In this document: positions 7,643 to 16,014 of the stretch, piece after piece
Layout: every line of letters begins with the position of its first letter
Position numbering within the stretch: the stretch's first letter is position 1
DNA from: Clostridiales bacterium UBA3953
GTDB taxonomy: Bacteria; Bacillota; Clostridia; Oscillospirales; CAG-272
Direction of reading: 5' to 3'
DNA: 44,195 bases
Assembly (NCBI GenBank): GCA_002385415.1
Contig: DGDL01000043.1
Span: 1-44,195 of the forward strand
Notes under the pieces: generated by a model
Databases searched by the model: none
Told to the model about the DNA's origin: nothing
The model's input: only the letters and a program-made list of their open reading frames with translations
Made by a program: the position numbers and the translations under genes

Positions 7643-9931
7643 TTAAAACGCTCCCATAAGCGACCACATCTTGGTTTCCCCGAGATTCATTTCAACTTCA
7701 ATGCTGGTAACATTATGTCCGTAATAGCGGCGTTCGTAAACTTCAAAGGGCGAGCACGGACGCTTGAAGTGAATCACACGCTTGCCGTCGTAACTTGCGT
7801 GGATTGCGACGAAATTTTCGCTGGCGTACAGCACATCGTCCGAGCTTGTGTAAATATGACAGCCCGACCACTTCGCAAGCGAAGCGAGAAGCTCGCTGCG
7901 CAGTATCTTTGCGGTGCAGTAAACGCTCGGGAACCCGTGCTTGTACGAAACGGCGAGCGCAGGCTTTCCGTTGGAGGAATAGCGTCCTAATATATCGACT
8001 TCCGGGTCGTCGATATAAAACACAGGGTTTTGATATGCCGGAGGAAGTACCGTCGGGGTGATCCAAATGTTGCTATGTACATCGCGGTCAATGTGACCGT
8101 AACGGCGGGTTGCGCTTGCTAAACTCATCGCCGGGTGACTTGTGTCGACGTGGAAATAGGGGAATGCGGTTTTTGCTTCCATGACAATGTTCATCCCCAC
8201 TGTATTTGCGATATTCTCTGCGTCCATAACGGGGTTGGCGTCCGGACAAATAAACCCCGGGGCGTACAGCCACACCACGGTTGCGCCGTTTTTGCGGGCT
8301 TTATCGAAAATGGCTTTGCGTTCTGCATCGGTAAGATAATAGCAGTTGAGCATCACATACATTTTATAGTCGGGCATATCCGGACGGGCCATGTCGTCGT
8401 GGAAATACCAGTCCACAGGTGCGCCGATCCGGTGCAGGTCGGAGGTGCGATAGAAATCGAGCACAAGAGCGTTTGTCGGGGATGACACATGATGCACGCT
8501 TTGAGTGTCGTAAATAAGCGCTATTTCGTTTTTCTTTGTCCGGTCGATGTTGTAGGCAAAATCGGCAATCTCGCGCTGTCTTTTAAACAGAGCCAGAATA
8601 TGGGGGTCGTCGTACCAGTCGCCGCCCATGTCGAACCACCAGCCGTAGATCTCTTCACATATATTGCGGGCGAAATCGCGCTTGAGCGTCTCCAAAGAGT
8701 CCTTTAAAGTGTAAAGAGCCATCGCCTCGCGCTGCATCCACGGCCCGCAGCGGTGGGTACGCGAGTCGTCCTCGCATATATAAATCATGTTGCGCAGTCT
8801 AAACGAGTCCTGCATCTCCCTTTGGGCAACAACTCCGCCGGGCTCGCGGTTGTTGTAAACGCCGGGCGCCGCAAGAAAGTCAACCGTACCGCAGTCGAGA
8901 ATGGTGAGCGTACCGGTAGCCGTCGAACATTCAAAATATTCAGTGCAGCCCAAAGAGCCATAAAACGCACCGACAAGCAAATCCGGATAGCGATTTTTAA
9001 GTGTGCGTGAGAAATGCACTATGGTGTTTGCGGTGGCCTCGTGCCATGCCGCAAAGAAATCGGCGACATGAGCATATCCGTTGGCATTGAGGAACACACC
9101 GATGCTTGCCGGCAGCTTTGCCTCCATGTCAAGCTTCATACCGATTGTGCGGCCTTCGACTTCCCAATTCCGCAGAGCGGCAAATATCCGGTCGTCAGCC
9201 TCCCATATATATTGCCGCTCGGACGGCTCGGGAATAATCGGGCGCTCGAAAGTGGCGTCGGGACGCTTCCAAACCCGGCGAAGCGTTTCCTCGTCCCCAT
9301 ACTTTGCCCGCAGGTATTTTTCATATTCCTTTCGAAACGGCTCGGAAAAATCGCCATAAGCGCCCCCGCTTTTCACGAGGCCGTGCGGATAATACCACTC
9401 GCTTGTCCCGCCGGCACATAGGAAGAAGCCAATAATTCTGTCAAAATAAGGGGATTTTTCGAGCTCGTCAAAGTACTCGGCAAGCGCCGCATCTCCGTCC
9501 CTTCTCCAGGCCTCGGAGCACAGCGAATGCATTCCGTCTATAGGCTCATTTCCGACCGAGGTGCAAATAGTGCGCTCATGCGAGCCGTCGGAGAAGGTGA
9601 CCATCTCTTCGGGATGAGAATTGACCCACTCGGGCGGCGGGCTGACGTTCAGGCGGAGCATGACATAGGCATCGGGCACAGCGGACAGCAGCAGCTCCAA
9701 ATCGGCTAAAGTCCGCTCGAGTCCCGACGGGTTTTTATCGTCGCCCGGCCGGTTCCAATGTGTGTCAGCTACAACAAAATATATTTTGAGTCCCGCCTCA
9801 CCTAATCTCTTTAGGTACTCGGGATCGGAGATCCGAGTAGTTATAAGCATAGGTGGATAAGGCGTCTCGTTGATCATTATTGCCGGCTCACCGTTGTAGA
9901 GTTCGACCTTTGCTTTTGTACGAGTGCTCAT
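7643..9931 (-). CDS. GH42-like glycoside hydrolase (TIM-barrel, beta-galactosidase-type)
   Basis: This 762-residue cytoplasmic protein starts at the ATG at 9931, six bases after a GGAGG. It follows the plan of clan GH-A beta-galactosidases: an N-terminal TIM barrel (about residues 20-430), a Rossmann-like trimerisation-type domain (about 440-620) and a C-terminal beta domain. Candidate catalytic residues are E178 in GGTSEWYYPHG (acid/base position) and E387 in YICEDDSRTH (nucleophile position). The canonical NE dipeptide of GH42 is not obvious, so this is a divergent relative or a neighbouring family. The substrate is unknown; galactosides are only the family default. No strong promoter was found upstream. 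Confidence 0.7.
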   Translation of the reverse strand: MSTRTKAKVELYNGEPAIMINETPYPPMLITTRISDPEYLKRLGEAGLKIYFVVADTHWNRPGDDKNPSGLERTLADLELLLSAVPDAYVMLRLNVSPPPEWVNSHPEEMVTFSDGSHERTICTSVGNEPIDGMHSLCSEAWRRDGDAALAEYFDELEKSPYFDRIIGFFLCAGGTSEWYYPHGLVKSGGAYGDFSEPFRKEYEKYLRAKYGDEETLRRVWKRPDATFERPIIPEPSERQYIWEADDRIFAALRNWEVEGRTIGMKLDMEAKLPASIGVFLNANGYAHVADFFAAWHEATANTIVHFSRTLKNRYPDLLVGAFYGSLGCTEYFECSTATGTLTILDCGTVDFLAAPGVYNNREPGGVVAQREMQDSFRLRNMIYICEDDSRTHRCGPWMQREAMALYTLKDSLETLKRDFARNICEEIYGWWFDMGGDWYDDPHILALFKRQREIADFAYNIDRTKKNEIALIYDTQSVHHVSSPTNALVLDFYRTSDLHRIGAPVDWYFHDDMARPDMPDYKMYVMLNCYYLTDAERKAIFDKARKNGATVVWLYAPGFICPDANPVMDAENIANTVGMNIVMEAKTAFPYFHVDTSHPAMSLASATRRYGHIDRDVHSNIWITPTVLPPAYQNPVFYIDDPEVDILGRYSSNGKPALAVSYKHGFPSVYCTAKILRSELLASLAKWSGCHIYTSSDDVLYASENFVAIHASYDGKRVIHFKRPCSPFEVYERRYYGHNVTSIEVEMNLGETKMWSLMGAF

Positions 9932-10431
9932 AAACAACCTCCGTTGATATTGCCTGTCAACTTAAATTGATATTAGCAGCAGGCGTATAGTCGTAATTGA
10001 GCTGCAAGATCTTCCATGGCGCTACAACAATTATACAAAGCTGTTATTTATTTGTCTATGTAATTTCGTATCAACATGTAAAAGCCATTAAAACACCCTC
10101 TGTATAGATAGCCAATCACCCGACGCTTGACAGAGGGGTTGCCTTGTCCGGCAAAAACTCTGGCGTCGTTTGCTTTTGTGACCCACTCACTGACCCCCAA
10201 TGACATCAAGATAAGCAGGTGAGGGAAAATAATATGCCCGGTTTAGCGGAGTTGCAATTTTTTAGCTTATAATAATCCAAAATCCCGGGCTAAACAGCAA
10301 TATTGAAATATTTCGTGAATCGCTTGTGCCGTTTGGGGTCTGCTTGCGCCGGACGAACTCAATACGCCTCTCCTTCATATTATAATAGTGAGCGTAAGCT
10401 CAAGAAGTATATGAATAAGGAGAATGTGCAA
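9932..10431 (+). other. Non-coding stretch, no gene recognised
   Basis: About 500 bases separate the divergent GH42-like and DUF4489 genes. Only short unconvincing frames are present. A TATAAT at 10381-10386 could serve the DUF4489 gene but has no good -35 at 17 nt. Confidence 0.4.
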
Positions 10432-10980
10432 ATGTCATTTGTCGTCAATGGACGCAATTGCGGATGCAGGAACTTTAATGTTCAACCAAGCAAGCCAGCT
10501 GCAAAGATTTTTCTGGAATGCGGCTTCAACCCTCAGGACGCAATTTTCGCAATTGATGATGGCAGTGTCGAGAGAAATCAAACATTTGTCTTGGACCGCG
10601 TAGTGGTAGACACCACGCGCTTGTACAAGCCTCAGATAAAATTCGATTTTTCCAGCCTTGTAGTGTTTGAGGCCTCGGACGAACAAGGCCGGGAGCATGA
10701 GGTTGAGGTAAACCTGTTATTTAAGCTGGAAAGAGTATGTAACGGTGTTGTTGAATGTGTCAGCAGCTGGAACTATCTGAAAGAGTATTATGTTGAGGGC
10801 GATAATATTGATGAAATCGAAATAGAAATCAGCGAGCCTTTTACCGTAACATTCTGTGAAAAAGGCTGCCCCGGCTGTTGCGAATATCGGATGACTGTGG
10901 AAGGCATAGATTTTGAAGGAGAATTCGATATCCTGTATGTTGCTAAGCCCAGTTTGAGCGCTCTCGTCCAAGGTTGCTGA
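10432..10980 (+). CDS. DUF4489 domain-containing protein
   Basis: This is a 182-residue protein of unknown function from a family known mostly in Clostridia. Seen in order: KIFLECGF, a Thr-rich strand with VLDRVVVDTT, a KPQIKFDFSSLVVFEA segment, the KLERVCNG segment, then FTVTFCEKGCPGCCEYRMTV with the family's CPGCCEY cysteine cluster, and a C-terminal SALVQ tail. Earlier in-frame ATG codons exist at 10303 and 10411. The ATG at 10432 is preferred because AAGGAG lies nine bases before it and the family begins near here. The protein has no signal peptide. A structural or spore-associated role is sometimes guessed for such proteins, but nothing here shows it. Confidence 0.8.
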   Translation: MSFVVNGRNCGCRNFNVQPSKPAAKIFLECGFNPQDAIFAIDDGSVERNQTFVLDRVVVDTTRLYKPQIKFDFSSLVVFEASDEQGREHEVEVNLLFKLERVCNGVVECVSSWNYLKEYYVEGDNIDEIEIEISEPFTVTFCEKGCPGCCEYRMTVEGIDFEGEFDILYVAKPSLSALVQGC

Positions 10981-11072
10981 GGTTTTGAATTTCACCGGGC
11001 TCAATTAATTTAAAATTCCGGCAATATCAACCTCTTAGATATAGGAAGAATACTACTATCAATTAAATAAAG

Positions 11073-11110
11073 CAGCCAGGCCGACTTAGTTCGCCTGGCT
11101 GTCTTGATTA
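11073..11110 (+). terminator. Terminator after the DUF4489 gene
   Basis: CAGCCAGG pairs with CCTGGCTG, extended by CGA/TCG across a one-base bulge, and is followed by a weak T-containing tail (TCTTGATT). Confidence 0.5.
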
Positions 11111-11132
11111 TGGCAATACAATCAGGTATAAT
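11104..11132 (+). promoter_or_regulatory. Promoter of the truncated GH43-like gene
   Basis: TTGATT (11104-11109), 17 nt, TATAAT (11127-11132). Confidence 0.5.
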
Positions 11133-11237
11133 CTGTAAAAACACTTGATGTCCGTAATATGATTAGCGGCTTCATGGAAAATGCTGACTGCGCCTTGAAT
11201 ATGAGTGTTTCCCAACAACTACATGAGGTAAAATGTC

Positions 11238-11864
11238 ATGAAAAACGTGAAAACTTACTGTAATCCGCTGCCCATTGAGGATATACCGAGCGGACGATGG
11301 CTTGACACAAGCCTGACGAAAGAGGATCCTCGATCGATAAAAGATTATCGCTCTATATCCGATCCGAGTGTCGTGTATCACAACGGCAAATGGATAATGT
11401 ATCCGAGCTATTCGGTGGCATATATTACTGAAGATTTTGTGAACTGGAAGCATGTTGATATTGGTATACCGCATCTGCGTTACAGCCCTGCCGTCGTATG
11501 CTTTCGCGGCAAATGGTATCTAAGCGGTCCCGGAATGTCGGAAGTATACGTCGCTGATGACCCTCTCGGCCCCTTTACTTTATGCGGTCATCTGACCGAT
11601 ATGAATGGCAACCGGATGGCTGTGGCGGATGGCTGTTATTTGGCAGACGGCGACCACGTGTATTTTTACTGGCACGGAAGCCGAATGGCGGAGGCAGGGG
11701 AGCCGGATGTAGAGGTGATAACGGGTACACTTGGCGCAGAGCTTGACCCGGACAAGCCGTGGCAGTTAATCACCGAGCCTGTATGGATAAACACGTTCGA
11801 TCCTTCACAGGGCAAAAGCAATGGGGCGAAATTGTGTTGCGACCCTAAATGCAGGTTGATGTGA
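11238..11864 (+). pseudogene. GH43-like glycosidase, C-terminally truncated
   Basis: The 208-residue frame starts with a GAGGT ribosome binding site and reads as the N-terminal half of a GH43-type beta-propeller glycosidase: YCNPLPIEDIPSGRW, then DYRSISDPSVVYHNGKWIMY with the likely catalytic-base Asp, WKHVDIGIP, SPAVVCFRGKWYLSG, VADGCYLADGDHVYFYWHG. Related enzymes normally run on for hundreds of residues. Here the sequence turns into an unrelated-looking tail (GAKLCCDPKCRLM) and stops. No continuation was recognised in the other frames up to 12042. A deletion or rearrangement at about 11815 is likely. The promoter and ribosome binding site are still intact, so a truncated product may be made. 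Confidence 0.65.
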
Positions 11865-12042
11865 CAACAATGCCAAAAGCTCGACCTATGTGAAAACTGT
11901 TTGTCTTATGTCACGCAAAGATAGAAAAAAGCCTGTTTGTTATTCGGATATAATAGCTATGACAAAATCGCTGGGTCTGCGATTTTATTTGGACGTGGGC
12001 ACACTTATACAGCCGTGGTAGAAAACAATAAGACTGTGCACT

Positions 12043-12363
12043 TTACAGGGGCTGTGTTTGGTTGTCAATCCATGCCAGATACGCGGAGCTCCCCTTTTCC
12101 ACATCTACAAGCAAGATTTCCGGCGTATCATACGGGTGAAGCTCCAAAAGTTTTTTCTCAAGCTCGGGATACAAATCCTTTCTGGTTTTAAGCAATACCA
12201 GAACCTCATCTTCATGGCAAAGCTCGCCATTCCATGTATAATGGCTTATTATCTTAATTTCCTGAATGCATGCTGCCAGCTTACATCTCATAATTTCATC
12301 TATTACAGGCTTTGCCTGTTGCTCGTTTTCAAATGTTGTCAGCACAATACCATATTCTCTCAT
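12043..12363 (-). CDS. cutA: CutA divalent-cation tolerance protein
   Basis: This 106-residue protein is the usual CutA length. It has the ferredoxin-like pattern of the family: GIVLTTFENEQQAKPVIDEI, CKLAACIQEI, HYTWNGELCHEDEVLVLLKT, LLELHPYDTPEILLVDVEKG and YLAWI. CutA1 proteins form trimers and are linked to metal tolerance, though their molecular role is unsettled. The start has an AAGGAGG ribosome binding site. It is a single gene on the minus strand. A TTGACA with a TATAAT 15 nt away on the minus strand (about 12651-12677) could be a distant promoter. Confidence 0.92.
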   Translation of the reverse strand: MREYGIVLTTFENEQQAKPVIDEIMRCKLAACIQEIKIISHYTWNGELCHEDEVLVLLKTRKDLYPELEKKLLELHPYDTPEILLVDVEKGSSAYLAWIDNQTQPL

Positions 12364-12844
12364 CGTATTGCCTCCTTACATTTTCATAGTAAGCTTTTTG
12401 CAAAATATGCGGAAAGAGACCTTATTATGAGTAACGAAATCTCTAAGAAATGTGTGTTTTGATGTGCCGTAATGCCGTCGAGCTTAGCTTGATTACATAG
12501 CTCGACTCTACCCTTATTTAGCTTGCGGCAGAGCGCTTTTGTGAAGCTGCATAACAGGTTTATTGCGTATAATATTCATCCGCCCGAGGTGATTGAATCG
12601 GAACAAAATGCGAACATCTTTCCAGCCCTTTATTTCATCGTTTTAATTTTATTATATATATTTTAACAGTTTGTCAAGTTTTATATATGTTTATGTTTTT
12701 TCGGACAGAGGCTCAACCGAGCGCAGTTTTTGCGTAGGCTATACAATTTTTACGAATAATTTGATTATGACTGCTTTGGCCCGGTAGAAAACTGTTTTAT
12801 GACGAGAAAAAAAGATTTAAAATATAGTGCTGGAGGTGAAGAGT
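12364..12844. other. Non-coding region between cutA and the isoaspartyl methyltransferase gene
   Basis: About 480 bases without a convincing frame. It holds an 8-bp inverted repeat GTCGAGCT/AGCTCGAC (12477-12484 and 12499-12506) with no T tract, and an AT-rich block at 12640-12700 with promoter-like elements on the minus strand. Confidence 0.4.
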
Positions 12845-13432
12845 GTGGATTTTCAGGAGCTTGAGTCATATTTTCGCTCATTGGATCGCTCGTTTTTTCT
12901 CGACGATGACATGAAAAGGTATGCATCACTTGATATGCCCCTGCCCATAGGATATGAGCAAACTATTTCACAGCCCAGTCTTGTGCTGGAAATGACAAAG
13001 CTACTCGAGCCGGAAAAAGACAGCAAGGTTCTTGAGATTGGGACGGGCTCGGGCTTTCAGACAGCGTTGCTGGCAAAAATGTCGGCGACAGTTTTTACTG
13101 TGGAAAGAATCGGCGAGCTGATGGAAAACGCCAAAAAGCGACTTTTGAAATTGGGCTTTTCAAATATATACTTTAAAGTCGGTGACGGAAGCGTGGGATG
13201 GGAGGAGCATGCTCCGTATGACAGAATTATGGTGACTGCGGCGGCGAGTGCTGTACCTGACGAGCTTATAAAACAACTTGCGCCGGGCGGTAGGATGGTT
13301 ATACCGGTCGGCCCGTCGCATGTTCAGTCGCTGATGCTTATTACAAAGACAGAGGACAATGAAATACAAACCAGATCAATGGGAATGGTCAGATTTGTAG
13401 AGCTTAAAGGGAGATATGGCTGGACAGAGTGA
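12845..13432 (+). CDS. pcm: Protein-L-isoaspartate O-methyltransferase
   Basis: This 195-residue SAM-dependent methyltransferase of the PCMT family repairs isoaspartyl residues in aged proteins by carboxyl methylation. Seen: the substrate-side PLPIGYEQTISQPSLVLEM segment, SAM motif I VLEIGTGSGFQTALLA, VFTVERI as motif post I, KVGDGSVGWEEHAPYDRIMV, and QLAPGGRMVIPVG. The start is the GTG at 12845, six bases after GGAGGTG; an in-frame GTG at 12827 lies before that ribosome binding site and is rejected. The product ends with a typical RYGW. It converges on rubrerythrin across a shared terminator. Confidence 0.93.
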   Translation: MDFQELESYFRSLDRSFFLDDDMKRYASLDMPLPIGYEQTISQPSLVLEMTKLLEPEKDSKVLEIGTGSGFQTALLAKMSATVFTVERIGELMENAKKRLLKLGFSNIYFKVGDGSVGWEEHAPYDRIMVTAAASAVPDELIKQLAPGGRMVIPVGPSHVQSLMLITKTEDNEIQTRSMGMVRFVELKGRYGWTE

Positions 13433-13540
13433 CCGGTATTTACCGCGTTTGGGTGCGGTGGAATGCGGCAGCCGTAATTTGAGCCGGGTGCGAAATGTCG
13501 GCGCCGCAAAAATATGGCGATCTATACGCGCCGATATAAA

Positions 13541-13585
13541 AAGACAAGGCACTGTGTGAAAATTAAAGTGCCTTGTCTTGTTTTA
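13541..13585. terminator. Bidirectional terminator between pcm and rubrerythrin
   Basis: A perfect 13-bp stem AAGACAAGGCACT/AGTGCCTTGTCTT is followed by TTGTTTT on the plus strand and TTTTTAT on the minus strand, so it serves both convergent genes. Confidence 0.88.
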
Positions 13586-13619
13586 TGTTCGGATTTGCTT
13601 GGACGGGAACTTCGGGAAA

Positions 13620-14114
13620 CTAATACTCGATGAATTTTTCGCCGGGGAAGCCGCAGATGCTGCATTTTTCCGGCCGCGACTTTTCAATGTTTCCGCAAAC
13701 GGGGCAAAGATAATAAAAGACTTCTTCCGTGCTGTCGAGGTTCTCCAGCGCTTCCTTATAAAGTTTGGCATGGACTTCTTCCGCTTTCATTGCGAAAGTA
13801 AAGGACATGACCGCGGCTTTGTTACCCTCGGCTTCGGCTTCCTCTACAAACGGGGGGTACATCTCTTTATATTCGTAGGTCTCGCCGGCTACAGCATCTT
13901 TCAGGTTATCTTCCGTTGAGCCGATTTTTCCCGCTACCTCAAAATGCTTTAGAGCGTGTATTGTTTCGGCATCGGCTGCCGCTCTAAACAGCTTTGCCGC
14001 GTTGAGGTATCCTTCTTTTTCTGCCTTCTTGGCGTATGCGGTGTACTTTCTGTTCGCTTCGGATTCTCCTGCAAATGCCGCCATCAGATTTTTCAGTGTC
14101 TTATTTTCGCTCAT
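13620..14114 (-). CDS. rbr: Rubrerythrin
   Basis: This 164-residue non-haem di-iron peroxidase protects anaerobes against hydrogen peroxide. The four-helix ferritin-like domain carries the ligand set E17, E50xxH53, E81xxE84 and E112xxH115. The C-terminal rubredoxin-like knuckle CPVCG (137-141) and CSICG (151-155) is complete, so electron transfer to the di-iron site should work. The start has an AAAGGA ribosome binding site eight bases upstream. It has its own promoter and a leader of about 100 nt. It sits beside iron-related regulators, which fits oxidative-stress and metal control. Confidence 0.95.
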   Translation of the reverse strand: MSENKTLKNLMAAFAGESEANRKYTAYAKKAEKEGYLNAAKLFRAAADAETIHALKHFEVAGKIGSTEDNLKDAVAGETYEYKEMYPPFVEEAEAEGNKAAVMSFTFAMKAEEVHAKLYKEALENLDSTEEVFYYLCPVCGNIEKSRPEKCSICGFPGEKFIEY

Positions 14115-14223
14115 TATTTTGTCCTTTCAATTATTATCAGTTTCTTGGTGTTGGGGGCCCTGTGGACGCAAATTTTCGATTTCAAGCACAGGTAATCCTC
14201 CCAAACAAAAATATTGCCCATCA

Positions 14224-14252
14224 ATTATATCACTTTTAATTATAATTGCCAA
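14224..14252 (-). promoter_or_regulatory. Promoter of rubrerythrin
   Basis: On the minus strand TTGGCA, 17 nt, TATAAT (plus-strand ATTATA at 14224-14229), with an extended TG just before the -10. The ~100-nt leader contains a CCTGTG/CACAGG hairpin (14149-14187), which may modulate expression. Confidence 0.7.
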
Positions 14253-14302
14253 TACAAAAATAATATTTGTCGGACAACAGGCAAAGCCTTGCGACAGTAT
14301 TA

Positions 14303-14680
14303 TCAGCTATCCCTGTCCCCGCCTGCAAAACGGCGCCCATGCCTGCGTCTGTGCCTGAGACAGCCTCGACCGCACCCGTCGAGCCCCTCGCAAAGCTTGT
14401 ATTCGCCGCCCTCTATCAAAAGCACCTTGCCGTCTACAAGTGATTGAGCTATCTTTTTTCGTGCCGAAGCGTAAATTCCCTGAACAGTGGTGCGCGCAAC
14501 ATTCATCTGTTTTGCGCACTCTTCTTGCGTAAAGTCTTCCAAATCAATAAGTCGTATGGTCTCATACTCGTCAACCGTCATCCTTATGCAGTCATCCAAA
14601 TCTGCTTTTAAATCAAGAGGCCCAAACTTGTTGTTTTCGGGCAGCCTGCATACTTTTCTCCACTTCATCGGTCTTGGCAT
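14303..14680 (-). CDS. UPF0251 (DUF134) family putative DNA-binding protein
   Basis: This 125-residue protein has the conserved start MPRPMKWRKVCRLP, then a helix-turn-helix in the DEYETIRLIDLEDFTQEECAKQMNVARTTV region and IYASARKKIAQSLVDGK. The tail holds two cysteines in CGRGC and is rich in His and Arg (LRHRRRHGRR), a likely metal-sensing element. These proteins usually sit near iron-cofactor and DUF5320 genes, as here. GAGGGTG precedes the ATG. A TATAAT lies upstream (plus-strand ATTATA at 14762-14767). Regulatory function is inferred from the HTH. Confidence 0.88.
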   Translation of the reverse strand: MPRPMKWRKVCRLPENNKFGPLDLKADLDDCIRMTVDEYETIRLIDLEDFTQEECAKQMNVARTTVQGIYASARKKIAQSLVDGKVLLIEGGEYKLCEGLDGCGRGCLRHRRRHGRRFAGGDRDS

Positions 14681-14821
14681 GATGTGTTCACCCTCTATCC
14701 TGAAAAGAAAATAACACTGCTGTTGCTTTTAAGTTCTATTTTACTGCTGCTTATATAAACTATTATACTATATATGACAGAAATTTGCTTGTTTTTGATT
14801 TAAAGACGAATACAGCCCACA

Positions 14822-14857
14822 ACAAACAAAGGCAGGCTACCACCTGCCTTTGTTTGT
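14822..14857 (-). terminator. Terminator of the DtxR-DUF5320 operon
   Basis: A 15-bp perfect stem ACAAACAAAGGCAGG/CCTGCCTTTGTTTGT with a six-base loop. The arm itself supplies the T-rich tail on the minus strand. It lies 10 nt after the DUF5320 stop. Confidence 0.75.
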
Positions 14858-14866
14858 CCGACAGGA

Positions 14867-15184
14867 CTAATCTTCGGGTTCTTCAAGCTGTTTTAAGCGA
14901 TTTTTCACTTCGCCAAGCCGATTTTCAAGGAATTTAAGCTGATTTTCCAAAAACTTTTTTTCATCAGCTTTCGATTCAAAGTGCACGTCGGCTTCGGTTG
15001 GAGAGCCGAAACGCGCCCATCCGGGCAAACCGGAGGCAAAGAACATGCGTCTGTAGCCTCTTCCCCTTCCTCGGCCAACCTTGCAGCCGTAATAGCCGGG
15101 AGCAGCGAACCCGGCGCAGAATCCCGCGTTTCGTCCGGACCGCCGCCCTATTCCGAGAGGCCCAAACCCGTTACCCCATGACAT
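14867..15184 (-). CDS. DUF5320 domain-containing protein
   Basis: This 105-residue small protein of unknown function has the family plan: a Gly/Arg-rich N-terminal half (MSWGNGFGPLGIGRRSGRNA, GYYGCKVGRGRGRGYRRMF, LPGWARFG) and a C-terminal coiled coil (KKFLENQLKFLENRLGEVKN). Its start codon lies inside the end of the DtxR-type gene (14-nt overlap in another frame), so the two are translationally coupled. Members often accompany dinitrogenase-iron-cofactor-like and UPF0251 genes; the role is unknown. Confidence 0.88.
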   Translation of the reverse strand: MSWGNGFGPLGIGRRSGRNAGFCAGFAAPGYYGCKVGRGRGRGYRRMFFASGLPGWARFGSPTEADVHFESKADEKKFLENQLKFLENRLGEVKNRLKQLEEPED

Positions 15185-15590
15185 AGTTTTCCTCCTTGTT
15201 TTTCAGCAGCTTGTAAAGCTGATTATTTAACCTTTCGGCCGTTTCTTGGCTTATTGCATGTTCCATTCTGCAGGCATCTATTTTGGCGGTTGTACTGTTT
15301 ACGCCCAGAACATCAACCAAAAACGACACCAATATGTCGTGTTTGGTTTTTATTTGCACAGCAAGTCTATAGCCTGCTTCTGTCAGCGCAATGCAGCCGT
15401 ACTTTTCTTTTTCAACAAGCCCCGAGCTTTTAAGCTCTTCCATCATCCTGCTCACGCTGGCCCGGGTAATGCCGAGCTTTTCGGCGATATCCGATGAGCG
15501 GATTGTTTCATTTCGCTGCGACAGCTCATAAATTATGCGCAGATAATCTTCTCTTGAGCTTGTGATGTGCTTTATTTGAGTATCAGGCAT
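15171..15590 (-). CDS. DtxR/MntR-family metal-dependent transcriptional regulator
   Basis: This 139-residue protein has a winged-helix N-terminus (SREDYLRIIYELSQRNETIR, SSDIAEKLGITRASVSRMME, LVEKEKYGCIALTEAGYRLA) and a dimerisation/metal-binding domain with KTKHDILVSFLVDVLGV, DACRMEHAIS and ETAERL. The residues C.MEH match the metal-site motif of MntR/IdeR proteins. The start at 15590 follows GGAGG by eight bases; the longer frame to 15617 would precede it. It probably represses its own promoter at 15806-15834 when loaded with iron or manganese. It overlaps the downstream DUF5320 gene. Confidence 0.9.
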   Translation of the reverse strand: MPDTQIKHITSSREDYLRIIYELSQRNETIRSSDIAEKLGITRASVSRMMEELKSSGLVEKEKYGCIALTEAGYRLAVQIKTKHDILVSFLVDVLGVNSTTAKIDACRMEHAISQETAERLNNQLYKLLKNKEENYVMG

Positions 15591-15591
15591 T

Positions 15592-15762
15592 TTATAATCC
15601 TCCGCCTGCATACACACCGCTAATGCAGCATTTTATGGAAGTGGACGGCGCGCTTTGCATGCAAAGCGGTTTTGGATATATGCAGTAATATAAAGCGCCG
15701 GTGTGCAAAGCACCCTTACACAAGCTCTGCGCGGTTGCCTGCTGCCAATCTCTCAAAGCCAT
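15592..15762 (-). CDS. Small ORF leading the DtxR operon
   Basis: A 56-residue frame (MALRDWQQATAQSLCKGALH at its start) begins six bases after a strong GGAGGTG and ends one base before the DtxR-type start. It has four cysteines and no similarity I recognise. The good ribosome binding site, the position just after the regulated promoter and the tight junction argue for real translation, perhaps as a leader peptide coupling translation to the regulator. The amino-acid sequence itself is not strongly protein-like. Confidence 0.4.
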   Translation of the reverse strand: MALRDWQQATAQSLCKGALHTGALYYCIYPKPLCMQSAPSTSIKCCISGVYAGGGL

Positions 15763-15782
15763 ACCCCTCACCTCCGAATAAC

Positions 15783-15833
15783 TGACAAATGTCATTTACG
15801 TTTATATTATACACAAGTTTCCGACATTTGTCA
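15783..15833. promoter_or_regulatory. Paired inverted operator sites, likely for the DtxR-type regulator
   Basis: TGACAAATGTC (15783-15793) and its exact reverse complement GACATTTGTCA (15823-15833) flank the -10. The second overlaps the -35. Each copy itself holds a TGACA/TGTCA inverted core. Spacing is 40 bp centre to centre. Such paired sites on the promoter of a DtxR-type gene fit autoregulation. Confidence 0.65.
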
Positions 15834-15834
15834 A
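15806..15834 (-). promoter_or_regulatory. Consensus promoter of the DtxR operon
   Basis: On the minus strand TTGACA, 17 nt, TATAAT: a perfect sigma-A consensus. The strength fits a promoter that is held down by a repressor. Confidence 0.88.
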
Positions 15835-15884
15835 TAACTATTTAAATAATTATGATTAATTTTAATTGTCGCTGCATTTAATAA

Positions 15885-15962
15885 AAAAGAGCAAACAGGT
15901 GCCGGTCTGATGTCGGTTGAGATGCTTGCTCAAACCAATCACTGGGGCTGCCTGTTCGCCTA
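15885..15962 (-). terminator. Branched hairpin with minus-strand T tract
   Basis: Outer arms GCAAACAGGTG and CGCCTGTTCGC-like pairing (one mismatch plus G-T pairs) enclose a second hairpin GGTTGAG/CTCAAACC. On the minus strand the structure is followed by CTCTTTTTTATT. No minus-strand gene lies upstream, so it either insulates the DtxR promoter or ends a short untranslated RNA. Confidence 0.5.
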
Positions 15963-16014
15963 TTAACGCTTTAACGCAAACTATGCTATTTAATATTAAA
16001 ATCACACAATTTTA

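Noticed and set aside
11937..12191. 84-codon frame after the truncated GH43 gene (LLFGYNSYDKIAGSAILFG)
   Set aside because: The start is slightly protein-like, but it runs antisense into cutA and could not be linked to the GH43 continuation.
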